DNA of 48,098 bases from an uncultured Eubacteriales bacterium (GCA_900317375.1 ONGJ01000006.1:1-48098); one strand, 5' to 3'; positions 24,431 through 32,808 are shown, counted from the stretch's first letter. The notes: generated by a model from the sequence alone, not told the origin. Translations and numbers: made by a program.

Positions 24431-24673
24431 GTAAACAACCGGCTTCCACGGACCCGGTGTGAAACAAATAACAGCACGTTTTCGGCCGTTTTCTCCGAAC
24501 AGGCTGTCGAAAACTCTGTTCAAAATGTCAATAACTTTTCTTCATGGATGGTTTTTTCCTTCATTATGTAACCTGCGGCACCCGCGTGTGACACAAGTGT
24601 GACAGAAGAAATGATAAAATCAATCGAAACCGTAAGTTGGGGAATCTATGCCATTTTACAGGAGGAACAGACA

Positions 24674-24859
24674 ATGAGCGAAGTCATAAAAAAGGTCAGC
24701 GATGAAGAACTGAATCTCGTCAGCGGCGGACGGGGCGGCTCGGGAGAGAGTATCTGTGAAGTCCAGTGCCCGGGATGCGGACATGTTTACAAAATCAAGG
24801 ACCAGACCGTGAAAATCAACTGCAGCTGCGGCACAAGCTTCTATCCCACTGCGCGGTAA
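24674..24859 (+). CDS. Double-glycine leader peptide with zinc-ribbon-like core, 61 residues
   Basis: AGGAGG 8 nt before the ATG fixes the start. Residues 1-19 form a short leader, MSEVIKKVSDEELNLVSGG, that matches the LSxxELxxVxGG double-glycine pattern. The core after Gly19 has C28, C32, C35 (CPGC) and C50, C52 (CSC) around an aromatic/Lys strand, like a zinc ribbon. It shares the leader (SDE, VSGG, then a second GG) and the Cys pairs with the peptide at 15013-15333. It stands alone between radC and tRNA-Thr. No exporter is near. Two GTGTGACA direct repeats lie about 80 bp upstream. Confidence 0.75.
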   Translation: MSEVIKKVSDEELNLVSGGRGGSGESICEVQCPGCGHVYKIKDQTVKINCSCGTSFYPTAR

Positions 24860-24880
24860 ACAGCGCCGCCGAGAAAACTG

Positions 24881-24909
24881 TTGACGAATCCGGCGACTTG
24901 TGGTAGTAT
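24881..24909 (+). promoter_or_regulatory. Promoter of tRNA-Thr
   Basis: TTGACG (24881-24886), a 17-bp spacer and TAGTAT (24904-24909), placed about 24 bp before the tRNA. Confidence 0.65.
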
Positions 24910-24932
24910 AACGTGGCCTTCAGGGCAGGTGT

Positions 24933-25008
24933 GCTGGATTAGCTCAGCCGGTAGAGCGCCTGATTCGTAATCATGAGGTCGGGGGTTCGAGCCCCCCATC
25001 CAGCTCCA
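24933..25008 (+). tRNA. tRNA-Thr (anticodon CGT), CCA encoded
   Basis: The acceptor stem GCTGGAT pairs with ATCCAGC. The D-arm, the anticodon loop TTCGTAA with CGT at 24966-24968, and the T-arm GGGGGTTCGAGCCCCCC are canonical, and CCA is encoded at 25006-25008. The anticodon stem CCTGA/TCATG has one mismatch (C28 opposite U42). Positions 24957-24982 recur exactly at 30700-30725. Confidence 0.95.
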
Positions 25009-25015
25009 GCAAACG

Positions 25016-25047
25016 AGAGTGGAAACAGCTTGTTTCTGCTCTTTTTT
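25016..25047 (+). terminator. Terminator after tRNA-Thr
   Basis: A stem of about 12 bp, AGAG..GGAAACA pairing with TGTTTCT..CTCT, with a 3-nt loop and a TTTTTT run. Confidence 0.85.
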
Positions 25048-25125
25048 GCTTTTGTGTGCGGCAGCGTGTGTAAAATGACGGACATTCGCATGCGGCGATT
25101 GGGAAGATGGGAAGGAGCGGACGAT

Positions 25126-25971
25126 ATGAAAACAACGGTGCTTTTCGGAGCGGGTCAGTTTGGGGCGATGATTGCGCGCCTGATGGGGACAGACTATGCC
25201 GTATCCTGCTTTGCGGACAACTATGAAGGAAAATGGGGGACAAGGCTCGCCGGCATCCCGGTGCTTTCACCGGAGGAGAGCCTGAAGCCCGCACCGGACT
25301 GCGTGTGCCTCTGCGTCATGGATGAGGAGCGGGCCGGACAGATGGAGGCGCAGATCCGGAAGCTCGGCTTTGACGGACCGATCCTGCACCCGAATGCGCT
25401 GAAAACCTTTGACGCCCGGGCTGCCGTGATGCGGCTGCTGGCCGAACAGATGCATGAGGAAAACATCCCGGGCGCGGCGGCGGAGTTTGGCGTCTTCCGC
25501 GGCGACTTTGCCGCGTGCATCAATGCAGCGTTCCCGGACCGGACGATCCATCTGTTCGACACCTTTGCGGGCTTTCCGGAGGAGGACGTGAAGATCGAAC
25601 GGGAGCAGGGCTTTTCCAGGGCCAGAGTCGGGGACTTTGGCGAAACCGCGCAGGAGATCGTCGAAAAACGCCTGCCGCATCCGGAAAAGGCGGTTTTTCA
25701 CGCGGGGGTTTTCCCCGGGACCTTCTCAGACTGCAGGGAAGAGACCTTTGCCTTCGTCTCGGTCGATGCGGATCTGTATGCCCCCACGGCTGCGGCGCTG
25801 CCGCTTTTCTGGGACCGCATCTCTCCGGGCGGCGTACTGCTGGTCCACGACGTCAACGGCACCCAGTTTGTCGGCGCCGGCAGGGCGGTGCGGGAATTCT
25901 GCAGGGAAAAGGGCCTGCTGCCGATGCCGGTCTGCGACCTGCACGGCAGCGTGATTCTGCGCAGACCGTAA
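25126..25971 (+). CDS. TylF/MycF-like methyltransferase with N-terminal Rossmann-like part
   Basis: A 281-residue protein. Residues 1-100 form a small nucleotide-binding-like domain (VLFGAGQFGAMIARLM at the start) of the type found on sugar-modifying enzymes. Residues about 105-275 match the macrocin O-methyltransferase (TylF) family: AEFGVFRGDFAACI, then IHLFDTFAGFPEEDV and VSVDADLYAPT with the metal-binding Asp residues, and LLVHDVNG. Such enzymes methylate sugar hydroxyls on polysaccharides or metabolites. The start at 25126 has AAGGAG upstream; a longer frame would run back through the tRNA. The nearby GT39-like protein suggests cell-surface glycans. Confidence 0.82.
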   Translation: MKTTVLFGAGQFGAMIARLMGTDYAVSCFADNYEGKWGTRLAGIPVLSPEESLKPAPDCVCLCVMDEERAGQMEAQIRKLGFDGPILHPNALKTFDARAAVMRLLAEQMHEENIPGAAAEFGVFRGDFAACINAAFPDRTIHLFDTFAGFPEEDVKIEREQGFSRARVGDFGETAQEIVEKRLPHPEKAVFHAGVFPGTFSDCREETFAFVSVDADLYAPTAAALPLFWDRISPGGVLLVHDVNGTQFVGAGRAVREFCREKGLLPMPVCDLHGSVILRRP

Positions 25972-25986
25972 AAAAGAAAAAATACG

Positions 25987-26013
25987 CAGAGCCGGGATGC
26001 ACTCCCGGCTCTG
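25987..26013 (-). terminator. Terminator after the GGDEF/EAL gene
   Basis: An 11-bp stem CAGAGCCGGGA/TCCCGGCTCTG with a 5-nt loop. On the minus strand it is followed by TATTTTTTCTTTTTT; on the plus strand the T-run is poorer. It probably serves both converging genes. Confidence 0.85.
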
Positions 26014-26033
26014 AAGGCTGATTATGATTCTTT

Positions 26034-29000
26034 TTACGGATGCGGATTCTTCCACTGCAGGAGCTCTTCCGGAGGAAGAGGCCTGGCATAGTAATAGCCC
26101 TGAAAGCTGTGTGCACGGAACTGCCTGAGAATATCCCGCATGCCTGCGGTCTCGACACCCTCGACGCAGACCCTTGCACCGAAGAGAGCCCCAAGGGCGA
26201 CGAGACTCTGCACAAGTCTGCAGGCGGTCTCTTTTTTTTCGATGTCCCACACAAAACTGCGGTCGATCTTGATCGTGTCAAAGGGAATCTCTTTGAGAAT
26301 GTCGACCGAGGAAAAGCCGGTCCCGAAATCGTCCAGCGCGATGCGGATGCCGCTGGATTTCAGCCTGATGACCACGTTTTTCAGAAGCTCCAGATCCAGC
26401 AGCCTGCAGCGCTCGGTCACCTCGAGGCAGACCTGGGACGGCGGGCATCCCTGCTCCTTCAGGATCTGCAGCACCCGATCTGCAAACTCCGGCTTTTCAA
26501 GCTGAGAATAGGACAGATTGACATTGACGACAAAGTCAGGATTCTGCTGCCGCATCTTTTTTGACCCGGCGATCGCCTCGCGGAGGATCCATTCTCCCAG
26601 CTCCGGGAAAAGCGGGTCCGATTCCAGAATCGGAATAAACCGGTCCGGCGGAACCGTGCCGTATCTGCTGCTATTCCAGCGCAGCAGCGCCTCGGCCCCC
26701 ACAAGCCTTTCGGTCCGCGTGTCCACAACAGGCTGGTACAGCAGACAGAAGCCCTCGCATCCGCGCATGATGGAAGCCCGGATCTCGTGCAGCATCTCGA
26801 GGCTCCGCAGACTGTCCCGGCCCGGCTCGCTCCGGAATTCCACAAGATCACCCTGCCTGCGGAGCTTGGATTCCTCATCGGCAAAGTTCAGACAGGAGTA
26901 GACCGTCTGCGGGTCGATGTCAAAGGAATCGACCCTGAGCCCGCCGCTGTGCAGGTCAAGCAGAACCTTCCGCCCGTCTGCCTGGAAATTCTCGTGCAGG
27001 TAAGAGCGGAAATTCTCATAGCCCTCCCGGATCTCACGCATGGACAGGCGGTGACTGATGACGGCAAACTTGGTTCCGTCGATGCGGTACACATGCCCGG
27101 TGTTGCCGACAAACTCATAAACCGTGCGCGCATAGTACTGTAGCACGCGATTTCCGAAGTGATAGCCGTACATCTCATTGATCTGCGAAAAGCGGCTGAT
27201 GCCGAACAGAACCACACAGATCTCCTCGCGGCGCCGGATGCTGCCGTCCAGATCCTCGAAAAAGCCGTACTGATTTCTCAGCCCCGTCAGCGCATCCACA
27301 TGCCCCTGCAGACCGTGATTGCGAATGGACCCGGCAAAATAATCCGGTTCCCCGGAGACATCCCGGATGACCACGCCGCGGCAGGTGCACACTTCGTACT
27401 GCCCGTCGGGGCGCCTCACCCGGTACTGCATGTCGTGCTCGGAGGCGGCCCCGGAGAAAACCTCTTCGATCCCCTTGTGGTATGCCTCGCGGTCCTCCGG
27501 ATGGATATGATTTTCCCAGATGTCGCCCGCCCCGTACATATACTCGGACGGCAGGCCGAAAGCATCCACCGCGCTTTTGGACCAGCGGGAATAGTCATAC
27601 TGCATGTCGCAGAGAAAGACATAGGTCCCCTCCGAGACGATATCGAAAGACCGGAAGAGCGAGTCCAGCATCATCCGGCGCTCTTCGGTGATGATTCTCA
27701 TCCGGGCCTGATCGATAGCGGAAATGCTCTCCTGGAGAAGCTTCTGCTCCTTCAGCTCCGCCTTGTCCTCGTACATCCGGGCGTCGGCACGGTTGAAGAC
27801 ATCCGCGACCCTGCGGTCGTTGTACGGTTCATACTCGGCGAGGCCCGAGGCGACGACAGGGCGTGCCCCGAGGCGGTTGTTCTCCTGTACCTTTTCTTTC
27901 AGCGCCGCTTGCAGGCTCAGGCGGTTGCGGTAGTCCTGCCCTTTGAGAACCACGACGAATTCGTCGCCGCCGACCCGGAACACCGGGCTGTGGGCGAAGA
28001 CACGGCAGATCAGACGGCAGGCGGCCTTGATGCAGCGATCCCCGGCATTGTGGCCTTCGGTATCGTTGACCAGCTTCAGATCGTTGATATCACAGATTAC
28101 GATGCCGAAGGCGGCGCAGCCCTCGTCGATCATCTGCTGCAGGGTCTTTTCGGTTTCACGGTAGGCCGTCTTGTTCCTTGTGCCGGTCAGAATGTCCAGC
28201 CTGGCCAGCTTGTTTGCCGTGGACAGGGCATCCAGGTGCTCCTTCTCCCGGCGGACCTCCTCCTCGCGGTTTTCGACGCAGATGATAAAGTGCGTCCGAT
28301 CCGAGGAAAAGCTCACCGTCATGCGCGTGTACTGCGTTTTTCTGGTGCCGACGAACATGCGGTAATCCTCGATCAGCTGCCGCCGGTCCTCCAGCAGCGA
28401 GAAAAAGCGGTCCTTATCCAGGAAGAGCTTGATCCGGTCGCGGTCTTCGGGATGAATGAGACGGTCGGCGTTGCGCTGGGCATTGACGAAGAAATCCTCG
28501 CCCTCTTCCAGAATCTCGAGCTCACCGCTTTTGCTGCCTGCGGAAAGCTCGGCATAATGGGACGTGCCGCAGTCAACGTAATAGATCAGGTCATAGTGCG
28601 CCGCAAGCGTTTCGGCAATCTGGGTAAAGGTGACATTCTGATGCTGAAGCTCCTGCCGGGCAAGCTGCGCCCTGACCTCGTCATCGATGTTTTCGATGCA
28701 GATGAGGATATGCTTGCGGTCCCGAGTCAGAATTTCGATATTCCGGATGTATCTGACCGTGCCGTCCACGACCAGACGGTAGGAAACGGAATAGGAGCTC
28801 CGGTTTTGCAGATTCTGCAGCATCGTGTCCTTGTAGTGGAGACGGGTCGCCTTCTCCTGATCATCCGGGTGCACATATCTGCGGATGCTTCTCCGGCTCT
28901 CGGCGAAGAAGTCCTTCCCGGTGGCCGGCACATTCAGCTTTTTGTAATCATCCGTCGAGGAGATCTCGGTATAGGTGCCGGTGTCGACATCCACATAGTA

Positions 29001-29126
29001 GAGCGTGTCATAATGATCGACAAGACCGGCGGAAATCTGCGCGTAAATCGCATCCCGGCGTGCAGACGCCTTCCCATCCTGTTCCGGACTTCCGTCTTTT
29101 ACGATGTTTGCATCCTGGGGTGCCAC
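26034..29126 (-). CDS. Multidomain c-di-GMP enzyme: PAS-PAS-GGDEF-PAS-GGDEF(degenerate)-EAL
   Basis: A 1030-residue cytosolic protein. Two related PAS-like domains (about 25-155 and 166-300) are followed by an intact GGDEF domain (310-470, RVGGDEFVVVL), a third PAS (500-600), a degenerate GGDEF (605-760, IDGTKF in place of GGDEF) and a full EAL phosphodiesterase (775-1025). The EAL residues EALLRW, EVTE, DDFGTGFSS, KIDR, EGVET and QGYYYARPL are all present. It can probably both make and break c-di-GMP, or one domain controls the other. A GTG start at 29126 is chosen because GAGGTGAGG lies just upstream, while longer starts run into the promoter. Confidence 0.88.
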   Translation of the reverse strand: MAPQDANIVKDGSPEQDGKASARRDAIYAQISAGLVDHYDTLYYVDVDTGTYTEISSTDDYKKLNVPATGKDFFAESRRSIRRYVHPDDQEKATRLHYKDTMLQNLQNRSSYSVSYRLVVDGTVRYIRNIEILTRDRKHILICIENIDDEVRAQLARQELQHQNVTFTQIAETLAAHYDLIYYVDCGTSHYAELSAGSKSGELEILEEGEDFFVNAQRNADRLIHPEDRDRIKLFLDKDRFFSLLEDRRQLIEDYRMFVGTRKTQYTRMTVSFSSDRTHFIICVENREEEVRREKEHLDALSTANKLARLDILTGTRNKTAYRETEKTLQQMIDEGCAAFGIVICDINDLKLVNDTEGHNAGDRCIKAACRLICRVFAHSPVFRVGGDEFVVVLKGQDYRNRLSLQAALKEKVQENNRLGARPVVASGLAEYEPYNDRRVADVFNRADARMYEDKAELKEQKLLQESISAIDQARMRIITEERRMMLDSLFRSFDIVSEGTYVFLCDMQYDYSRWSKSAVDAFGLPSEYMYGAGDIWENHIHPEDREAYHKGIEEVFSGAASEHDMQYRVRRPDGQYEVCTCRGVVIRDVSGEPDYFAGSIRNHGLQGHVDALTGLRNQYGFFEDLDGSIRRREEICVVLFGISRFSQINEMYGYHFGNRVLQYYARTVYEFVGNTGHVYRIDGTKFAVISHRLSMREIREGYENFRSYLHENFQADGRKVLLDLHSGGLRVDSFDIDPQTVYSCLNFADEESKLRRQGDLVEFRSEPGRDSLRSLEMLHEIRASIMRGCEGFCLLYQPVVDTRTERLVGAEALLRWNSSRYGTVPPDRFIPILESDPLFPELGEWILREAIAGSKKMRQQNPDFVVNVNLSYSQLEKPEFADRVLQILKEQGCPPSQVCLEVTERCRLLDLELLKNVVIRLKSSGIRIALDDFGTGFSSVDILKEIPFDTIKIDRSFVWDIEKKETACRLVQSLVALGALFGARVCVEGVETAGMRDILRQFRAHSFQGYYYARPLPPEELLQWKNPHP

Positions 29127-29180
29127 GGGCCTCACCTCACAAAAGCAGTCGGTATCGTATATATAATCTACCAATTTACC

Positions 29181-29209
29181 ATTATATCCGCTTAGCCGCC
29201 AAAGCGCAA
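29181..29209 (-). promoter_or_regulatory. Promoter of the GGDEF/EAL gene
   Basis: On the minus strand TTGCGC (29204-29209), a 17-bp spacer and TATAAT (29181-29186). It shows that the open frame upstream of 29126 is not translated. Confidence 0.75.
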
Positions 29210-29240
29210 GAGGCAGGATGCCCGCTGTTTTTCTTTTTGC

Positions 29241-29269
29241 TTGCACTCTTGCCCTGTTTGGGCTAAAAT
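29241..29269 (+). promoter_or_regulatory. Promoter of the thioesterase-glycosyltransferase-thiI genes
   Basis: TTGCAC (29241-29246), a 17-bp spacer and TAAAAT (29264-29269), 30 bp before the start at 29300. Confidence 0.7.
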
Positions 29270-29299
29270 GGGAAAAACATGGATTCGGAGGAATGACAT

Positions 29300-29686
29300 A
29301 TGCTGGAAACCGGCATTCAGGGACGCGCGGAAACCCTTGTCAGCAAGGGGAATACGGCTGCGAGCATGGGCTCGGGCAATCTGGAGGTTTTTGCGACGCC
29401 CTGCATGGTCGCCCTGATGGAAGAGGCCTCGCAGCGCTCGGTGGCGCCCTTTCTCGGGGAGGGCGAGAGCACCGTGGGGACAAAGCTCTGCGTCAGCCAT
29501 GATGCGGCAACGCCTGTGGGCATGAAGGTCTGGGCCGAGAGCACCCTGACAGAGATCGATGGGCGCCGGCTGGTCTTCGAGGTCCGCGCTTTTGATGCGT
29601 GCGGCCCGATCGGACAGGGGACACACGAGCGTTTCATCATCCTCCGGCAGCGCTTCCTGGAAAAGGTCGAGGCAAAAAAAGCCTGA
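29300..29686 (+). CDS. FlK-like hotdog thioesterase
   Basis: A 128-residue single hotdog domain of the fluoroacetyl-CoA thioesterase-like group. Thr33, Glu41 and His67 keep exactly the spacing of the FlK triad (Thr42, Glu50, His76). Fluoroacetate is an unlikely substrate; relatives probably hydrolyse other short or unusual acyl-CoAs. GGAGG 8 nt upstream fixes the start. The GT39-like gene begins 41 bp after it on the same transcript. Confidence 0.83.
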   Translation: MLETGIQGRAETLVSKGNTAASMGSGNLEVFATPCMVALMEEASQRSVAPFLGEGESTVGTKLCVSHDAATPVGMKVWAESTLTEIDGRRLVFEVRAFDACGPIGQGTHERFIILRQRFLEKVEAKKA

Positions 29687-29727
29687 ACGAAACGCGCAGA
29701 TCGACAGGGAAGGGGGCGCCGCGAAAC

Positions 29728-31578
29728 ATGAACAGAACAGTGTTTTTCCTGAGCGCCGCCGCCTTCTGCGTGCTGCTGCTGCGGCCGGTGCAGGCAAGCT
29801 GGGTGATCGCCCCGACGGCGATCGTCATGCTCAGCCTGCTGTTTTTACGGACGGCAGAAGCGGGAGGACGGCTGCCCGGTCCGAAGAAAAAGACCGTACG
29901 GACTGCCGCGCTGCTGGCTGTGCTGTTCGCGGCAGTCTTCCTGATGGTCTGGCTGCGCACCAGAAGGCTTGTATCCCTGCAGTTCTTCGACTGGCGAAAG
30001 GCACTGCCGCTGCTGCTGACGGCGCTTGTGTGCGCGCCTGCCTCTGTCCCCTGGCTCGCCTGCGCGGTCGAAAAGCTCGGCCGGGACCCCGCCGGGCGCC
30101 CTGCCCTGCCGGAGAGCGGACAGCGCCTGAACAGGGAAGAGAAGCGCCTTGTCTTCTGCTGCGCCATCGCGGCGGTCTCCGTCTGCTCGCTCTCGTCGCC
30201 GCTGTATGCCTTCAACACCTGGGTGGATGCCAACTGCTTTATGACGGTGGGCAAGTCGATGCTCTACGGATTGGTGCCCTACCGCGACCTGTACGAACAG
30301 AAGGGCCCTCTGCTCTATGCCCTGTACGCGCTCTGCTATCTCATCTCGCACCGGAGCTTTCTGGGGGCCTGGCTGCTGGAAGCCGCGGCGGCCTTCTGCT
30401 TTCTTCTGTGCGCGTGCAGATGCTTTCTGCTCTTTCACGAAAAGCTCAGCCCGATCTTTCTTTTCCTCACGGCGGCGCTTACATATACGGCCCCGGCCTT
30501 CCTGAAGGGGGGGAGCGCGGAGGAACTCTGCCTGGCGCTTCTGATGCCCGTCTGTTTCTGCGGGCTGCGTGCCGTCCGGCAGGAGAAGGCCCTCTCCCCG
30601 CGCGAATGCCTGCTCATCGGCCTGAGCGCTGGGGCAGTGCTGTGGATCAAGTACAGCCTGCTGGGCTTTTACGTCGGTTTTATCCTGGTGCCCGCATACC
30701 GCCTGATTCGTAATCATGAGGTCGGCCGCCTGCTCCGGCAGCTGGGCATGATCCTGCTGGGCGTGATTGCGGCATCCCTGCCGGTCCTGCTGTACTTTGC
30801 GGTGAACGGAGCGCTGAAGGACCTGTGGACGGCGTATTTCTACAACAATCTCTTCGTCTACGGCAAATCCTCTTCGCCCTTCGGCATTTTCCGGGCGCTG
30901 GGCTCGGGCCTGGCCTCGACGCTGACCTTCAACGACGCCGCCGTTCTGCTCTGCCTCTTTACCGTTGTCAGCCTTTGGCGGGAAGGGGAGCGCAGCCTGG
31001 CGCTGCACCTCTTTTTCTGCTTTGGCTGTGCCTTCGGCCTCATATATGCCGGCGGCATTCAGATGAAGTATTATTCCGAGATCCTCTGCATTTTCATCCC
31101 TGTGGGCCTTTCCGGGCTCTGGCGGACGCCTGCGGGGCTCCGGCCGGCGCCTCTGCAGCGGCAGCGCCTGCAGCGCGTCCTGGTGCCGCTGCTGTTCACG
31201 CTGTCCCTCTTCGGCAGCGAGAACAACGGCATGCTTTTCGTGCGCCGGGCGGACCTGCCGCAGTACCAGTTCAGCGAGACCGTCCTGCAGACCGAGGACC
31301 CGACGCTCTTCAACTACGGCGCGCTGGACGTGGGCCTTTTCACGGTCTGCGACATCGTCCCCAGCACCCGCTATTTCTGCATGCTGAACCTGCCCTCGGA
31401 CGAGATGTTCCGCGAGATGGACCGCTACATGGCCGAAGGCGCAACGGACTTTATCGTGTCCCGCGGCCTTCCGGTGGAGAGCGATCGGTACCGGCTGGTC
31501 CAGACATCCTCCTTCCCGGATGACGGGACGGAATACCCCTTTTATCTCTATCAGAAAGTGAATCAGGAGACGCCATGA
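29728..31578 (+). CDS. GT39/ArnT-like membrane glycosyltransferase (GT-C fold)
   Basis: A 616-residue protein with about twelve membrane helices. The region WVDANCFMTVGKSMLYGLVP followed by YRDLYEQKGPLLY (about 170-202) is the hallmark of Firmicute GT39-like polyprenyl-phosphate-sugar transferases. They move a sugar to a surface acceptor on the outer face of the membrane. A C-terminal soluble part (about 510-610) is present. Residues about 325-333, a cytosolic loop, are encoded by a 26-nt exact copy of the tRNA-Thr anticodon arm. It overlaps thiI by 4 nt (ATGA). Acceptor and sugar are unknown. Confidence 0.78.
   Translation: MNRTVFFLSAAAFCVLLLRPVQASWVIAPTAIVMLSLLFLRTAEAGGRLPGPKKKTVRTAALLAVLFAAVFLMVWLRTRRLVSLQFFDWRKALPLLLTALVCAPASVPWLACAVEKLGRDPAGRPALPESGQRLNREEKRLVFCCAIAAVSVCSLSSPLYAFNTWVDANCFMTVGKSMLYGLVPYRDLYEQKGPLLYALYALCYLISHRSFLGAWLLEAAAAFCFLLCACRCFLLFHEKLSPIFLFLTAALTYTAPAFLKGGSAEELCLALLMPVCFCGLRAVRQEKALSPRECLLIGLSAGAVLWIKYSLLGFYVGFILVPAYRLIRNHEVGRLLRQLGMILLGVIAASLPVLLYFAVNGALKDLWTAYFYNNLFVYGKSSSPFGIFRALGSGLASTLTFNDAAVLLCLFTVVSLWREGERSLALHLFFCFGCAFGLIYAGGIQMKYYSEILCIFIPVGLSGLWRTPAGLRPAPLQRQRLQRVLVPLLFTLSLFGSENNGMLFVRRADLPQYQFSETVLQTEDPTLFNYGALDVGLFTVCDIVPSTRYFCMLNLPSDEMFREMDRYMAEGATDFIVSRGLPVESDRYRLVQTSSFPDDGTEYPFYLYQKVNQETP
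30700..30725 (+). repeat. 26-nt exact copy of the tRNA-Thr anticodon arm inside a coding region
   Basis: Identical to 24957-24982 of tRNA-Thr, including the stem-mismatch base. It covers the anticodon stem-loop, variable loop and first T-stem bases, the segment many tyrosine recombinases use as an attachment core. It stays in frame within the glycosyltransferase gene. Confidence 0.8.
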
Positions 31579-32741
31579 ACGATATTCTACTTTTAAAACT
31601 CGGTGAAATCGTCCTGAAGGGACTGAACCGGCGCAGCTTTGAACAGAAGCTGGTCGGCAACGTGCGCCGCCGCCTGCTGGGCCTCGGCAATTTCCGCGTC
31701 AGCTGCATGCAGTCGACGATCTATGTCGAGCCCGAGGACGACACGGCGGATATGGACGCCGCCTTCGAGGCCATGCAGGACGTCTTCGGCATCGTCAAGA
31801 TCAGCCGGGCGGCCGCCTGTGAAAAGGACAGGGACGCCATCGTGCGCCTGGCCGTCGACTATCTGAAGGAGGACATGCTGCGGGCCAAGAGCTTTAAGGT
31901 CGAGTCCAAGCGCAGCGACAAGCGCTTTCCGATGACCAGCATCCAGCTGAGCCAGTACGTGGGCGGCGAGCTGGCCGAGGCCTTTCCCAACTGCGCCGTG
32001 GACGTACACGACCCCGAACTGGTTGTGAACATCGAGATCCGCGATCTCGCGGCCTATGTCCATGCCGCGCCGGTGGACGGGGCAGGGGGGATGCCGGTCG
32101 GCTGCAACGGCATCGCCGTGTCGCTGCTGTCCGGCGGCATCGACAGCCCGGTGTCGACCTACATGATCGCCAAGCGCGGCGTCCGCCTGATCCCGGTGCA
32201 CTTTTTCTCCTTCCCCTACACCTCGCAGCAGGCCAAGGAGAAGGTGATCGAGCTCGGCAGGATCCTGACCGCCTACTGCGGCAGCATGACGCTCGAGGTG
32301 GTGCCCTTCACGCATATTCAGGAGGAGATCCGCGATAAATGCCCGGAGGAGTTCTTCACCCTGATCATGCGCCGCTTCATGATGCGCATCGCTTCCAGCA
32401 TTGCCGAGCGCACCGGCGCGCGGGCCATCGTGACCGGGGAGAACCTGGGCCAGGTGGCCAGCCAGACCATGGAGGCCATGGCCGTGACCCAGGCCGTGAC
32501 GGCGCTGCCCGTGCTGCAGCCGCTGATCGGCATGGACAAGGAAGAGATCGTGCGCGCCGCGCGGAAGATCGGGACCTTTGATACCTCCATCCTGCCCTAT
32601 GAGGACTGCTGCACGGTGTTTACCCCGCGGCACCCCAAGACCCGGCCGCACACCGAGGAGATCGAGCGGGCAGAGGCAGCGCTGGACGTCGATGCCCTCG
32701 TGCGCGAGGCCCTGGACGGCATCGAACAGATCCGCCTCTGA
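31575..32741 (+). CDS. thiI: tRNA 4-thiouridine synthase / thiamine sulfur-transfer enzyme ThiI
   Basis: A 388-residue enzyme: N-terminal ferredoxin-like and THUMP domains (about 1-165) for tRNA binding, then the PP-loop ATP pyrophosphatase with SGGIDSP (186-192). It adenylates U8 of tRNA for thiolation. The C-terminal rhodanese domain of the E. coli protein is absent, as is normal in Firmicutes, where a cysteine desulfurase supplies sulfur directly. No desulfurase gene is adjacent. The start overlaps the glycosyltransferase stop as ATGA. Confidence 0.95.
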   Translation: MNDILLLKLGEIVLKGLNRRSFEQKLVGNVRRRLLGLGNFRVSCMQSTIYVEPEDDTADMDAAFEAMQDVFGIVKISRAAACEKDRDAIVRLAVDYLKEDMLRAKSFKVESKRSDKRFPMTSIQLSQYVGGELAEAFPNCAVDVHDPELVVNIEIRDLAAYVHAAPVDGAGGMPVGCNGIAVSLLSGGIDSPVSTYMIAKRGVRLIPVHFFSFPYTSQQAKEKVIELGRILTAYCGSMTLEVVPFTHIQEEIRDKCPEEFFTLIMRRFMMRIASSIAERTGARAIVTGENLGQVASQTMEAMAVTQAVTALPVLQPLIGMDKEEIVRAARKIGTFDTSILPYEDCCTVFTPRHPKTRPHTEEIERAEAALDVDALVREALDGIEQIRL

Positions 32742-32764
32742 CAGCAGAAAACAGAAGACACAGC

Positions 32765-32798
32765 CCTCACCGCTGAGAAAACGGCGGTGAGGTTTTTT
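32765..32798 (+). terminator. Terminator after thiI
   Basis: CCTCACCGC (32765-32773) pairs with GCGGTGAGG (32784-32792) and is followed by TTTTTT. Confidence 0.92.
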
Positions 32799-32808
32799 GT
32801 ACGCATTT

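Noticed and set aside
27159-29195. 678-codon plus-strand open frame opposite the GGDEF/EAL gene
   Set aside because: Antisense of intact GGDEF and EAL motifs; no ribosome site or family features.
24957-30725. A complete integrated element between the two tRNA-Thr copies
   Set aside because: No integrase or mobile genes lie between, and the right copy is inside an intact gene, so it is not a clean element boundary.
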